Part shown: one piece after another, positions 1-7,930 of the stretch
Layout: each line of letters starts with the position of its first letter
Numbering within the stretch: position 1 is the first letter of the stretch
DNA from: an uncultured Candidatus Actinomarina sp.
Lineage (GTDB): Bacteria > Actinomycetota > Acidimicrobiia > Actinomarinales > Actinomarinaceae
NCBI GenBank assembly: GCA_902626065.1
Contig: CACODT010000008.1
Span: 1 to 55,127, forward strand
DNA length: 55,127 nucleotides
Direction of reading: 5' to 3'
Notes under the pieces: generated by a model
Database searches by the model: none
What the model saw: only the letters and a program-made list of their open reading frames with translations
What the model was told of the DNA's origin: nothing
Made by a program: the position numbers and the translations under genes

Positions 1-1059
1 GAAGTTTCTCAAAATGAAGAAGAAATAATAGATCACATGACTTTGGTTGATTATCCAGCAAAGCTTTATTTTGCTGGAGATATACCAACCGAGGTTCATG
101 GCCGAGTAGAGTATGCCTTTTCAATAATTCAAGAAAAGCTTGGTAAATATCCAGTAGAAGTTTATTTTGTTGGAACTGATGAGAATGAAAAAGACAATTT
201 ATCTAATCTTTTCTGCACTAATCGAGAAAATGCAGGAAATTTTGATTCAAATGACCTTTATCTAAATTTTCGAGATTTCGACGACTGTATGAATTTTATT
301 GATGAAAGATATTTTTCGGAGTACCTCCGAAGTGGTCTTGAAACCGAACAAAGAGGATTTCAAGCTAGTGGTAATAAAGGTCATAATGGACAATTCGAAC
401 AGAGATACCATTTGCTTGTTTGGTCAAAACCAATCGGGTTCGAAGTTGAAAATGGTGAGGGATACAATCAAGAATTTGGTGGAGTATTTCATGAATATTG
501 GCACGTATTTCAGATGGCACATATGGATTTTTACAATTGTTCGGATAAAGATGTTCGATCAACATGTAAATTTGATTTTGATTCAATTGACTATCTTGTT
601 GGGGGGACCTGGCTTCAAGAGGGAACGGCAGTATTTAAAGAAAAAACGATTTTAGAAGAGCAGTATAAGATCGGTAATCTAAAAAACATACATGGAGATT
701 TATTACAAGAATTAAATAATCAATACTTTGATGGACAAAGAGCAATGGAGCAATGTCCAGGTAAGTCTATAAGAGAGATAACTTATAGAGATCCATGTAG
801 TCAGGCTGTTTATGGATGGGGGGCTTGGGCAGCTGCTTATCTAGCTCATAAAGTAAATGATCCTTATATTTTTGAAAATGTTTATTATCCAGAATTAAAA
901 GTATTGGGTGATCCAGAACTTGTTTTCACTAATACATTTGGTATGACAAAAGATGAATTTTTTGCAGATTTTGATTCATGGATATATCTTTCAGAGGAGG
1001 AAAGAAAAATTGTAGTTCCTACAGCTGAAGACGGAACTGGTAAACTGTACTATCCTTAA
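1..1059 (+). CDS. Exported metallopeptidase-like protein, N-terminus cut by window edge
   Basis: The frame is open from base 1, so the true start lies upstream; the ATG at 37 is internal. Around window residue 164 it has HEYWHVFQ, and about 43 residues later WLQEGTAVFKE. This is the HExxH plus downstream Glu layout of gluzincin zinc peptidases (M1/MA-type), so H, H and E would bind zinc. Many cysteines suggest disulfides and a location outside the cytoplasm. It is a clear paralog of the protein at 2342-3892: both share a G-Y-x-VxVYFVG-like strand before the zinc motif and an FGMTxxEFxxxFxxW tail after it. The next gene on the same strand starts 3 bases after the stop, so the two are probably co-transcribed. 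The substrate is unknown. Confidence 0.7.
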   Translation, partial: EVSQNEEEIIDHMTLVDYPAKLYFAGDIPTEVHGRVEYAFSIIQEKLGKYPVEVYFVGTDENEKDNLSNLFCTNRENAGNFDSNDLYLNFRDFDDCMNFIDERYFSEYLRSGLETEQRGFQASGNKGHNGQFEQRYHLLVWSKPIGFEVENGEGYNQEFGGVFHEYWHVFQMAHMDFYNCSDKDVRSTCKFDFDSIDYLVGGTWLQEGTAVFKEKTILEEQYKIGNLKNIHGDLLQELNNQYFDGQRAMEQCPGKSIREITYRDPCSQAVYGWGAWAAAYLAHKVNDPYIFENVYYPELKVLGDPELVFTNTFGMTKDEFFADFDSWIYLSEEERKIVVPTAEDGTGKLYYP

Positions 1060-1062
1060 ACA

Positions 1063-2340
1063 ATGAAAAAAACAATATTAATAATATTCCTTTCTCTAAC
1101 TCTCTCAGTGTGTGGAGGCAATGAAGAATCAGATAATCAAATAATCACTACCTCTCAGGAAGACAAAATAGAAAATACGGAAACTCAAGTTTCTGAATCA
1201 TCCACTCAGTCAGAAACTAATAATGAAAAATCTGATAAGATTTCTAAACTCAGAGACAAGTGTGAAATATTTGCAAATGCTTCAACGATCGAAGCAGAAG
1301 AATATTTTTTTATTTTAGGTGATGATATTGACATTTTGCAAAGAGAGTCAATTTATAACCATCCATCAGGTGCTCAAAACGGACCATTTCAAACCTGGAC
1401 ATTCAACGAAGCTGTAAAGATATCATCGGAAATAATCCCCGAAGAGTTTGATGTTATCAACCCTTTTGAAAATAATATTGGAATTACATGGGAAAAATTT
1501 GAGGAGTTTGCCGATGCTCTCTGTTTTGCTTATGAAAATGATAAAGGTTTAAGGAATGTAACCATTTTACATGCTGAATTAATGGGTCGAAGTAATGAGT
1601 TACTTGCTTTCGCCTCAAATTGGGAACCTTTTCCTTATATTGAAACTGGACCAGAAGTAATAGAAGCACCTAGTCCCCAAGGATTAGAATTTTATACAAA
1701 ATATACGACAACTTCAGGTGTTATTATTGTCGCCGGACCAGATGTTCCTGATGAGGCAATCTTAGCTGGAAGAAGATCATTAGAGTATCAATTATCTGCA
1801 AGACCAGACTTTCATGAAATTTTAAAAGACAATTTGGTAAGAGTATCATTATTTGGTCCAGATGGCGATAGCTCCGTGCTGCCAGAATATAAAGATCATG
1901 GAGAAATAGGGGGTTTTGCCATGATGAGTACTGATGTCTCTATGACAGCAAATGCCGGATGGTTTTGTTACGAAGGGAATAGAGATGACAGTGGAGATCC
2001 ACTAATCCACGAAATGGCTCACACACTAAACCACATTGTTTTCGAATCAATAAATGAAATATATTTTTATGAAAACATTTACAAATTAGCAGAAGAATCT
2101 ATTGAGAATGGAGACTGGGAAGAAGGAGCCCAAGCTATTGCAGAAGGAGTCCCATTAAGCGATATGATCGGAGAGTTTTTTGCAATAAATACAGAAAATT
2201 TTATTATAAGTAATAATCCTGATCTCAAGTATGGAACCAGAGACAATATAAAAGAATATAATCCAGAAATGTATGAGTTGTATTCAAGATATTATCCAAC
2301 TGAACCTTGGAGTTACTGTAATGATGGAGTTGAAAAATAA
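1063..2340 (+). CDS. Putative lipoprotein with HEMAH metallopeptidase-like motif
   Basis: The 425-residue protein begins with a lipoprotein-type signal, a short lysine n-region and a hydrophobic stretch ending LSVCGG. Val just before the Cys is not canonical for signal peptidase II, although the third gene in this cluster has a similar CGG signature. Residues about 22-65 are a Ser/Thr/Glu/Asn-rich linker. Near residue 316 it has IHEMAH followed by TLNH, an HExxH zinc motif, with a possible third ligand in the acidic stretch EEGAQAIAEG about 45 residues on. It follows the truncated peptidase gene by 3 bases and converges on the gene at 2342-3892. I cannot name a known peptidase family for it. 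Confidence 0.65.
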   Translation: MKKTILIIFLSLTLSVCGGNEESDNQIITTSQEDKIENTETQVSESSTQSETNNEKSDKISKLRDKCEIFANASTIEAEEYFFILGDDIDILQRESIYNHPSGAQNGPFQTWTFNEAVKISSEIIPEEFDVINPFENNIGITWEKFEEFADALCFAYENDKGLRNVTILHAELMGRSNELLAFASNWEPFPYIETGPEVIEAPSPQGLEFYTKYTTTSGVIIVAGPDVPDEAILAGRRSLEYQLSARPDFHEILKDNLVRVSLFGPDGDSSVLPEYKDHGEIGGFAMMSTDVSMTANAGWFCYEGNRDDSGDPLIHEMAHTLNHIVFESINEIYFYENIYKLAEESIENGDWEEGAQAIAEGVPLSDMIGEFFAINTENFIISNNPDLKYGTRDNIKEYNPEMYELYSRYYPTEPWSYCNDGVEK

Positions 2341-2341
2341 A

Positions 2342-3892
2342 TTAATTAGATAGCTGATTTATTTGTTCGTTAAAAGGTAATCGTAAGAAATTCTCATACT
2401 CTTCATAAAACTCTTCAGTGGTCATAGAAAATACCTGATTAAAAGCTTCATACCAACCATACTCAGCAGCTATAGGCCAGAAATCAAAAATTATTGCATC
2501 AGACGATGTTTTTTTTGCTAAAAGTTCAAATGCAATATGACCAAATTCGTACTGAAGACCCCCTAGACACATTTGAAAACAATACTGATTTACTCTTTCA
2601 ACCTGTTCTTCTGAATCGGTGTCACCAATTGATAATCCAGGGAATCTTACTCTATGTTCGGCAATAGTGTTTAAAGATTCTTTAATTCTTTCATTTCTAT
2701 TCACCCATCCATTCTCTTCACCAAGGACGAGTTCAAAAAAGACAGCACTACCCTCACCAACCCATCTAGGTAAATCCCAGCCAAAACCAATCCAGCTTGG
2801 TCTATATAGAACATGGGCTTCTTGATAAACATGAAAATATTCATGAGCGTTAACCATTCTGTCATGATCAAGCTCGTATAAAAACTGGTTATTATCGCCA
2901 GCAGATGGATTATGAACAAATGATTGCACAGGTTTTTCGGTGTGCCATGAATGTTGAGCAAACCCATTTCCTCCTGGATATATATAAGCCATCTCTCTCA
3001 TTCCTTGACCTTGGTCATCTAGACATCGTTCAACAGGTTCATCTGGATAATTAAATTCACAAAAATCTAAAATTAAATCGTCAATAATATCAACATTATT
3101 CCCTATGTAATAAACTCTCATAGGACCATAATGACCAATTTTTTCAATAGCCTTATACATACCATCTTTTGATGCTTCAACAATTTCTGATGGAATGTCT
3201 TCCGCAACTTTAAAAGAAATTTCTATCGTTAATTCTTGATTCCACCCGTACTCTCTCAATCTATTTGCATTTTCTTTTTGCTCTTCTGTTGGTGAAGTTG
3301 GTGTCCTATCAATTTTCAATGGATTAAATGGTTTAAACACCATTTGATAAATACACCCTTCATATTTCCAATTATTTTCCTTTTCTTCCTGGGTAAGGTC
3401 TCGCTTGAAAATATAATTATCTTTACATTCTTTTGAAGCACTCTCTTCCCATCCAGCACAGTACCCATCAGCATCATCACAGAGAATATATTCAGTATTG
3501 AAATCAAATTCTATCCATTCAACTCCCGGGAGCTCCCAAAGTCCAGAATTTAAGCTAAGGTTATCTTGTAAAGTTTCTTCTGTTTTTGGTTTTACTACTG
3601 CTTCTGAACCTTCATCTTCTTTTTTAAATTCATCCTCGCACTCATCTGCTAATGAGTCATACAGTTCACCATCCCATGGCTCATCAAATATTAACTGTAC
3701 TGTATTGTCCATTCCTTCTATTTTTGGAACATTATTCCAACCTTTGGAAATCAAACAAGACACTAGCCTATCAACATCTATTTCATCAGCTTGATAATCA
3801 ATAATATATACATCTGTCTGCTGATTTTCTTGTCCTCCGCAAAGAATGAATATAAGAATAAATAAAAGACTTAATAATAACTTACTTTTCAT
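2342..3892 (-). CDS. Exported metallopeptidase-like lipoprotein (HEYFH)
   Basis: An upstream in-frame ATG exists, but the signal peptide begins at MKSKLLLS, so I place the start at 3892, giving 516 residues. The hydrophobic segment ends ILCGGQ, a lipoprotein-like cysteine with a non-canonical Leu at -1. Near residue 345 it carries HEYFHVYQ, and about 33 residues later WVGEGSAVFFE, matching the HExxH plus Glu zinc-peptidase layout. The C-terminus (FSMTTEEFYEEYENF) parallels the first gene in the window, so these are paralogs. A TAGAAT hexamer lies 7 nt upstream of the chosen ATG. It is divergent from the acyltransferase at 3914, with only 21 bases between the starts. Confidence 0.68.
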   Translation of the reverse strand: MKSKLLLSLLFILIFILCGGQENQQTDVYIIDYQADEIDVDRLVSCLISKGWNNVPKIEGMDNTVQLIFDEPWDGELYDSLADECEDEFKKEDEGSEAVVKPKTEETLQDNLSLNSGLWELPGVEWIEFDFNTEYILCDDADGYCAGWEESASKECKDNYIFKRDLTQEEKENNWKYEGCIYQMVFKPFNPLKIDRTPTSPTEEQKENANRLREYGWNQELTIEISFKVAEDIPSEIVEASKDGMYKAIEKIGHYGPMRVYYIGNNVDIIDDLILDFCEFNYPDEPVERCLDDQGQGMREMAYIYPGGNGFAQHSWHTEKPVQSFVHNPSAGDNNQFLYELDHDRMVNAHEYFHVYQEAHVLYRPSWIGFGWDLPRWVGEGSAVFFELVLGEENGWVNRNERIKESLNTIAEHRVRFPGLSIGDTDSEEQVERVNQYCFQMCLGGLQYEFGHIAFELLAKKTSSDAIIFDFWPIAAEYGWYEAFNQVFSMTTEEFYEEYENFLRLPFNEQINQLSN

Positions 3893-3913
3893 TATTACAA
3901 TTCTAATTAATTT

Positions 3914-4579
3914 ATGAAAGACATAAGAATAACTGAAAATCATCCAGTGAAAAAAAGGTTAATATTAGGACCCTTAGGAAGATTAATTTTAAAACTAATA
4001 AATTGGAATATTGTTGGTGATCTTCCAGATAGTAAAAAAATAATTATTGCCTCAGCTCCACACTCTTCTACTTTTGATAGTATTTACGCATTTTTTGTTT
4101 GTTTAGCCTCTGATCTTAAATTTTATTTTTTAGGATCAATATCTATGTTTACAAGAATCGTTATACCGATCCCATTTAAAAAGAATCCAGATAAGTTAGG
4201 AGTTCCACATCCATTAGGTTCGATACAAAAAAAAATAATGATAAATTTCGGTGGAATACCTGTCTGGAGAACAAAATCTACAGGAGTAACTCAACAAGTA
4301 ATTCAGGAATTAAATACAAAAGATAAATTTATTTTATACCTAACTGTTGAAGGAGAAATGAATACAAACAAAACAATAAAAAGTGGTTTTTATTATATAG
4401 GGAAAGAACTTGATGCAATTATTGTTCCCACAAAAATTGATTATAAAAATAGAAGATTTGAATTAATGGGAGAATATAATCTTACAGATTCCCTTGAAAA
4501 CGATAAAAATGCATTAATGGATATATATCACATGGTTCAGGGAAGAAATAAAACATTTTTAAAACCAGAGAAAGATTAA
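3914..4579 (+). CDS. PlsC-like 1-acylglycerol-phosphate acyltransferase family protein
   Basis: The 221-residue protein has the HX4D catalytic motif of glycerolipid acyltransferases (APHSSTFD, near residue 50), then a region IPVWR that could serve as the second conserved block, and LTVEGEMN in place of the usual FPEGTRS. Family members transfer an acyl chain to lysophosphatidate or related lysolipids at the inner membrane face. The divergent EGT block means the substrate may not be glycerol phosphate. It is probably followed by a 45-codon membrane ORF starting one base after its stop. Confidence 0.72.
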   Translation: MKDIRITENHPVKKRLILGPLGRLILKLINWNIVGDLPDSKKIIIASAPHSSTFDSIYAFFVCLASDLKFYFLGSISMFTRIVIPIPFKKNPDKLGVPHPLGSIQKKIMINFGGIPVWRTKSTGVTQQVIQELNTKDKFILYLTVEGEMNTNKTIKSGFYYIGKELDAIIVPTKIDYKNRRFELMGEYNLTDSLENDKNALMDIYHMVQGRNKTFLKPEKD

Positions 4580-4580
4580 T

Positions 4581-4718
4581 TTGTTAGTAATTTTTTTAGT
4601 AATTATTGGTTCAATTCTATTAATAGGTTGGTTTCCTAACCTATCTATTTTCATAGGTATGATTGGAGCTGTACTGGGAATTAATTGGTTGATAAAAAAT
4701 GATAAATATTATGAATAA
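4581..4718 (+). CDS. Candidate 45-residue two-helix membrane protein
   Basis: The frame opens with TTG one base after the acyltransferase stop and ends at TAA. The translation is almost wholly hydrophobic: one segment of about 16 residues, a WFPNLS turn, a second segment (IFIGMIGAVLGINW) and a charged tail NDKYYE. The close spacing suggests translational coupling with the acyltransferase. A TTG start without a good ribosome site makes it tentative, but no stop interrupts the frame and the two-helix hairpin composition is coherent. Confidence 0.4.
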   Translation: MLVIFLVIIGSILLIGWFPNLSIFIGMIGAVLGINWLIKNDKYYE

Positions 4719-4725
4719 ATAGATC

Positions 4726-4947
4726 TTAACGATATTTATCAAAAAAACCCTTTTTATAAGCGTAATAAGTAACTCCACTTAAAACTATTCCAGAAAAAAA
4801 TGGAGGAATTCTCAATAAAAATAATATAAAAGCTACACCAGCAATTGTATAGTCAACGTATCTCCAAAATTTATTTGATAATTTGGGAAGTAGATTAAAT
4901 AATCTAAGTACAAGAATGACTGCAACAAAGACAATTAGATAATACAT
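4726..4947 (-). CDS. Small membrane protein, unknown function
   Basis: The 73-residue protein has about three hydrophobic segments (residues 1-18, 33-47 and 50-62) joined by short basic loops, and ends KKGFFDKYR. It is divergent from the SDR gene at 4988 and convergent with the small ORF ending at 4718. No family is recognised. Confidence 0.5.
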   Translation of the reverse strand: MYYLIVFVAVILVLRLFNLLPKLSNKFWRYVDYTIAGVAFILFLLRIPPFFSGIVLSGVTYYAYKKGFFDKYR

Positions 4948-4987
4948 AGTATAAATTAAAGCACCTCAGGAATTACAATCAAATTAC

Positions 4988-5833
4988 ATGGATAAGGTTG
5001 TCGTAATCACGGGTGCAAATTCAGGAATTGGATATGCTGCTGCAAAAATATATGAAAGTAAAGGATATTTTGTAGTTTTGGGTTGTAGAGATGAAGAAAA
5101 AGGAATAGCTGCTGAAAAAGAGATTGGCAAAAACTCCAAATTTTTACAAGTAGACATGACCGACTATAAAAGTCTTGATAATTTTTTTAATAAATTAAAA
5201 AATGATTTTACGAACGTTGATATTTTTTACAGTAATGCTGGAATAATGTATGTACCTTTTTCAAAGACTAAAGAAGGACTTGAATCCACCTTGGCTACTA
5301 ACTATTTTGGTTCGACATACTTAACTTTAAAAATGTTGGAACTAATGAAAAATGTAGTGAACTCAAGGATTGTCCAAATTTCAAGTATCGCAATGTATTT
5401 TATTAAAGAAATGAGATATGAAGATTTGGAGGACGAATTAATTTATAGCCCATGGACTTGGTATAACTACTCAAATCTTTACAGAACAATGTTTTCTTTT
5501 GAGCTTGATAAGAAAATCAGTAATCTCGAAACAGACGTTGTAGTTGCTCATCCTGGAGTTACGAGATCAAGACTATATCGAAGAAGTAATCCGAGCCTAA
5601 GCTACAAAATAATTGATAAATTTAAGTCAGATGTATCTACGGGCGTAGCCCCTGTAATTGAAGGAAGTATCACATCAGAATTAAAAAAAGAAAAAGTTTA
5701 TGCACCAAAAATAATCCATCAGTATGGAAAGCCATCAACATATAAAGCAAATAAACTTGCCTACAACCTTGAAGAGAGAGAAAAATTGTGGAATTATACT
5801 TTAGATAAAATAGGCATGAAAGGCATCTTGTGA
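4988..5833 (+). CDS. Short-chain dehydrogenase/reductase lacking the catalytic lysine
   Basis: The 281-residue protein resembles retinol dehydrogenase/protochlorophyllide reductase-type SDRs. The nucleotide-binding motif TGANSGIG is at residues 7-14, SNAGIM follows, and the serine strand ends QISS. At the catalytic YxxxK, however, it reads Tyr159-N-Y-S-Asn163 (codon AAT at 5474-5476): the lysine that lowers the tyrosine pKa and holds the ribose is absent. The enzyme may be a reduced-activity or non-catalytic relative. A TACAAT hexamer lies 8 nt before the ATG. The stop overlaps the cutA start (GTGA), so the two are one transcript. Confidence 0.82.
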   Translation: MDKVVVITGANSGIGYAAAKIYESKGYFVVLGCRDEEKGIAAEKEIGKNSKFLQVDMTDYKSLDNFFNKLKNDFTNVDIFYSNAGIMYVPFSKTKEGLESTLATNYFGSTYLTLKMLELMKNVVNSRIVQISSIAMYFIKEMRYEDLEDELIYSPWTWYNYSNLYRTMFSFELDKKISNLETDVVVAHPGVTRSRLYRRSNPSLSYKIIDKFKSDVSTGVAPVIEGSITSELKKEKVYAPKIIHQYGKPSTYKANKLAYNLEEREKLWNYTLDKIGMKGIL

Positions 5834-6135
5834 TAATCATTCAAACAACAATTGGATCGGAGGAAGATGCACAAGAATTAACTAAATATTTAATAAGTAA
5901 ACAACTTATTGCATGTGGAACCTTTCACAAAGTTAAATCTATCTATAAATGGGATAAAAAGATTCAGCAAGATTTTGAATATGAAATCAGTCTTTACTCT
6001 AAAGAATCGCTACATGAACAGCTTATAGAAACAATAAAAGAGCAACATACTTATGAACTTCCAAAAATTACTACTTTAAAACCAACTTATACGTTGCCGG
6101 AATATGAGAAATGGGTGAATAATGAAACTATTTAA
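5830..6135 (+). CDS. cutA: CutA divalent-cation tolerance protein
   Basis: The 101-residue length and pattern match the CutA1 family of trimeric ferredoxin-like proteins associated with copper and other metal-ion tolerance: QTTIGSEEDAQEL at the start, the core SIYKWDKKI, then HTYELPKITTL (family HPYExPEI) and a C-terminal YxxW. It starts with GTG inside the TGA stop of the SDR gene. Its own TAA stop shares 4 bases with the stop of the convergent DinB gene. Confidence 0.88.
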   Translation: MIIIQTTIGSEEDAQELTKYLISKQLIACGTFHKVKSIYKWDKKIQQDFEYEISLYSKESLHEQLIETIKEQHTYELPKITTLKPTYTLPEYEKWVNNETI

Positions 6136-6614
6136 CTATTTTCGCGAAGATATCCAAATATACTATATTCGTCTAGATTGATACTTCTCTCATCGTTTTT
6201 ATCTAAGGCCGCAACTATTTGAGCTCTATGTTCTGTTGCATGAAATATCATCATTGATAATATGACAGAGATTTTTTCTGATCTTTCACCTTTTGATGTC
6301 TCAAAAGTGACCTCTTTATCATCTTTATAAACTTGTTCAATTAAATCTCTATCAATACTCTCAAGTGCAGAAAGTAGATTATCAATTAAATTTGTATCTT
6401 CTATATCAAATTCGATTTTAGAAAATGGTTTTTCTTGCAGTCTTTGGCTGTATAAATAAGATGCAGTAACAATATGAACCATTATTGTTCTGACGGTCCA
6501 TTCTCTATCAACGACGTAATAATTTAGCACTTCTGGGTCAAGTTTTTTTATCTCTTTGTAGATCTCTTGGTTTGCCCAAGCCATATGTTTTGCTAAAAGT
6601 TCAAGAGAAATCAT
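6132..6614 (-). CDS. DinB-like (DUF664-type) four-helix metal-binding protein
   Basis: The 160-residue protein has three spaced histidines typical of the DinB/YfiT superfamily metal site: LAKHMAWAN near residue 9, IMVHIVTASYLYSQRL near residue 47, and HATEHRAQI near residue 125. Family members include thiol-S-transferases dependent on bacillithiol or mycothiol, but many are uncharacterised, so the reaction cannot be assigned. The ATG overlaps the stop of the upstream membrane-protein gene (ATGA), indicating coupling. Confidence 0.78.
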   Translation of the reverse strand: MISLELLAKHMAWANQEIYKEIKKLDPEVLNYYVVDREWTVRTIMVHIVTASYLYSQRLQEKPFSKIEFDIEDTNLIDNLLSALESIDRDLIEQVYKDDKEVTFETSKGERSEKISVILSMMIFHATEHRAQIVAALDKNDERSINLDEYSIFGYLRENS

Positions 6615-6907
6615 TCTGACTCAAGTCTATTTAATCTTATATGAATATCATCTATTTTTTTAGATAGTTCTTGAATGTCATCAACATTTTTTGCAGACCT
6701 TAGGTAACGATCATTCTGCCATTTTAAACCCCATTTTGTTAAACCGATGCTGAGGGCACCAAGGGGTACAACTACAAAAAGGCCTGAAAGTTCCTGACTA
6801 AATGCTACTCCTAAAAACATGAATCCAAAAAGTAAATACATAAATGTCATAACTACTTTTTCTAGTGTTCTTGTAACTTTTTTTTCTCTTGTTTCTTCAG
6901 AACTCAT
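6611..6907 (-). CDS. Small membrane protein with C-terminal coiled coil
   Basis: The 98-residue protein has a charged N-terminus (EETREKKVTR), two hydrophobic helices (about residues 18-35 and 41-57), then a charged heptad-like tail (IQELSKKIDDIHIRLNRLE) that probably forms a coiled coil. It lies upstream of and overlaps the DinB gene by 4 bases. A TATTCT hexamer ends exactly 6 nt before its ATG, and the divergent arsC has a matching element, so both are likely leaderless. The function is unknown. Confidence 0.55.
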   Translation of the reverse strand: MSSEETREKKVTRTLEKVVMTFMYLLFGFMFLGVAFSQELSGLFVVVPLGALSIGLTKWGLKWQNDRYLRSAKNVDDIQELSKKIDDIHIRLNRLESE

Positions 6908-6913
6908 AATTAA

Positions 6914-6919
6914 AGAATA
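6914..6919 (-). promoter_or_regulatory. -10 element TATTCT, 6 nt before ATG (leaderless)
   Basis: On the minus strand TATTCT ends 6 nt upstream of the ATG at 6907, which places the expected transcription start at the A of ATG. It sits back to back with the arsC promoter. Confidence 0.55.
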
Positions 6920-6928
6920 CCCTTGATT

Positions 6929-6934
6929 TAAAAT
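6929..6934 (+). promoter_or_regulatory. -10 element TAAAAT, 6 nt before ATG (leaderless)
   Basis: TAAAAT ends exactly 6 nt before the arsC ATG at 6941. There is no Shine-Dalgarno sequence between them, so the mRNA should begin at the start codon. Confidence 0.6.
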
Positions 6935-6940
6935 AGAATA

Positions 6941-7354
6941 ATGAAGATTTTAATTCTGTGTACTGGAAATTCATGTAGATCACAGATGGCTGAGGGACTA
7001 ATCAAAAATAAATATCCTGATTTCGAAGTAAGTTCAGCCGGGACTCACCCTGCTGAAACTGTAAATCCATATGCCGTAAAGGTCATGCAAGATATTGGTG
7101 TTGATATAAGTGAAAATTTTCCAAAAAATGTGGAACAGTTCGCTAATGATGAATTTGATTATGTTTTTACAGTATGTGATTCTGCAAAAGAAATTTGTCC
7201 AGTCTTTAATAATGCGAAAAATAAAGTTCACAAGCCATTTGTTGATCCAAAACGAGACTTTTATGACTCAGAAGATCATGCTATCGAAATCTATACAGAA
7301 ACTCGGAACTTAATAGAAGCATGGATAAAAGAATATGAAGATATTTGGAGTTAA
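6941..7354 (+). CDS. arsC: Arsenate reductase ArsC, low-molecular-weight phosphatase fold
   Basis: The 137-residue protein starts with the P-loop CTGNSCRSQMAEG (phosphatase CX5R-type loop, Cys near residue 8) and has the redox pair in VCDSAKEICP (CX6C, near residues 79-86), plus HKPFVDP. A P-loop cysteine combined with two further cysteines is the signature of thioredoxin-coupled arsenate reductases of the S. aureus pI258 type, not plain tyrosine phosphatases. It reduces arsenate to arsenite in the cytoplasm. No arsenite pump or ArsR is adjacent. The nitroreductase gene follows after 8 bases. Confidence 0.87.
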   Translation: MKILILCTGNSCRSQMAEGLIKNKYPDFEVSSAGTHPAETVNPYAVKVMQDIGVDISENFPKNVEQFANDEFDYVFTVCDSAKEICPVFNNAKNKVHKPFVDPKRDFYDSEDHAIEIYTETRNLIEAWIKEYEDIWS

Positions 7355-7362
7355 ATTTTTTA

Positions 7363-7923
7363 ATGAATGAAGTAATTGAAAATATTAAAAGTAGAAGAAA
7401 CACAAAAAATTTTGAAAATAAAGATGTTTCAGTAGAAGATATAAAAACAATTTTAGACGCAGGGACTTGGGCTCCAAATCATAGAGATACCCAACCGTGG
7501 AGATTTGTAGTTATACAAAAAAATGAATCCCTAAGAGAAAAAATAATTAATGGGATTATTGATTTGAAAGAAAAAGATTCAGGCAAAATGCAAACGGATG
7601 AACAAGTTTTGTCTATTAAGAATTCAGTAATGACCAAACCTGTATTAATTTTTGTTTACAGTTTGGTTGATGACAACCCAATTGTTTCGGAAGAAAACTA
7701 TGGAGCTGTGTGTTGCGCAATCCAAAATATATCACTTACTGCAACATCTATAGGGTTAGCAACAGGTTGGTCCACGGGAAAAATTTCCCAGATAGATAAT
7801 TTAAAATCGCTATTTGAATTAGAAGAAAATTTAAGAATTGTTGGTGTATTAACTGTTGGCTACCCTAAACCTCAACCTTCAAAAAAAAGAAAAAAAGTTG
7901 AGGATGTAACGAAATGGATTTAA
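7363..7923 (+). CDS. Nitroreductase-family flavoprotein
   Basis: It carries the family signatures IKSRRNTKNF at the N-terminus (FMN phosphate contact) and GTWAPNHRDTQPWRFVV, followed by GAVCCAIQNISLTATSIGLATGW and a C-terminal VGYPKP. This makes it an FMN-dependent NAD(P)H oxidoreductase. A TTG at 7345 would extend the frame into arsC; I choose the ATG at 7363 because GGAG (7347-7350) precedes it and the family N-terminus begins here. It is probably co-transcribed with arsC. The physiological substrate is unknown. Confidence 0.85.
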   Translation: MNEVIENIKSRRNTKNFENKDVSVEDIKTILDAGTWAPNHRDTQPWRFVVIQKNESLREKIINGIIDLKEKDSGKMQTDEQVLSIKNSVMTKPVLIFVYSLVDDNPIVSEENYGAVCCAIQNISLTATSIGLATGWSTGKISQIDNLKSLFELEENLRIVGVLTVGYPKPQPSKKRKKVEDVTKWI

Positions 7924-7930
7924 TTCATAC

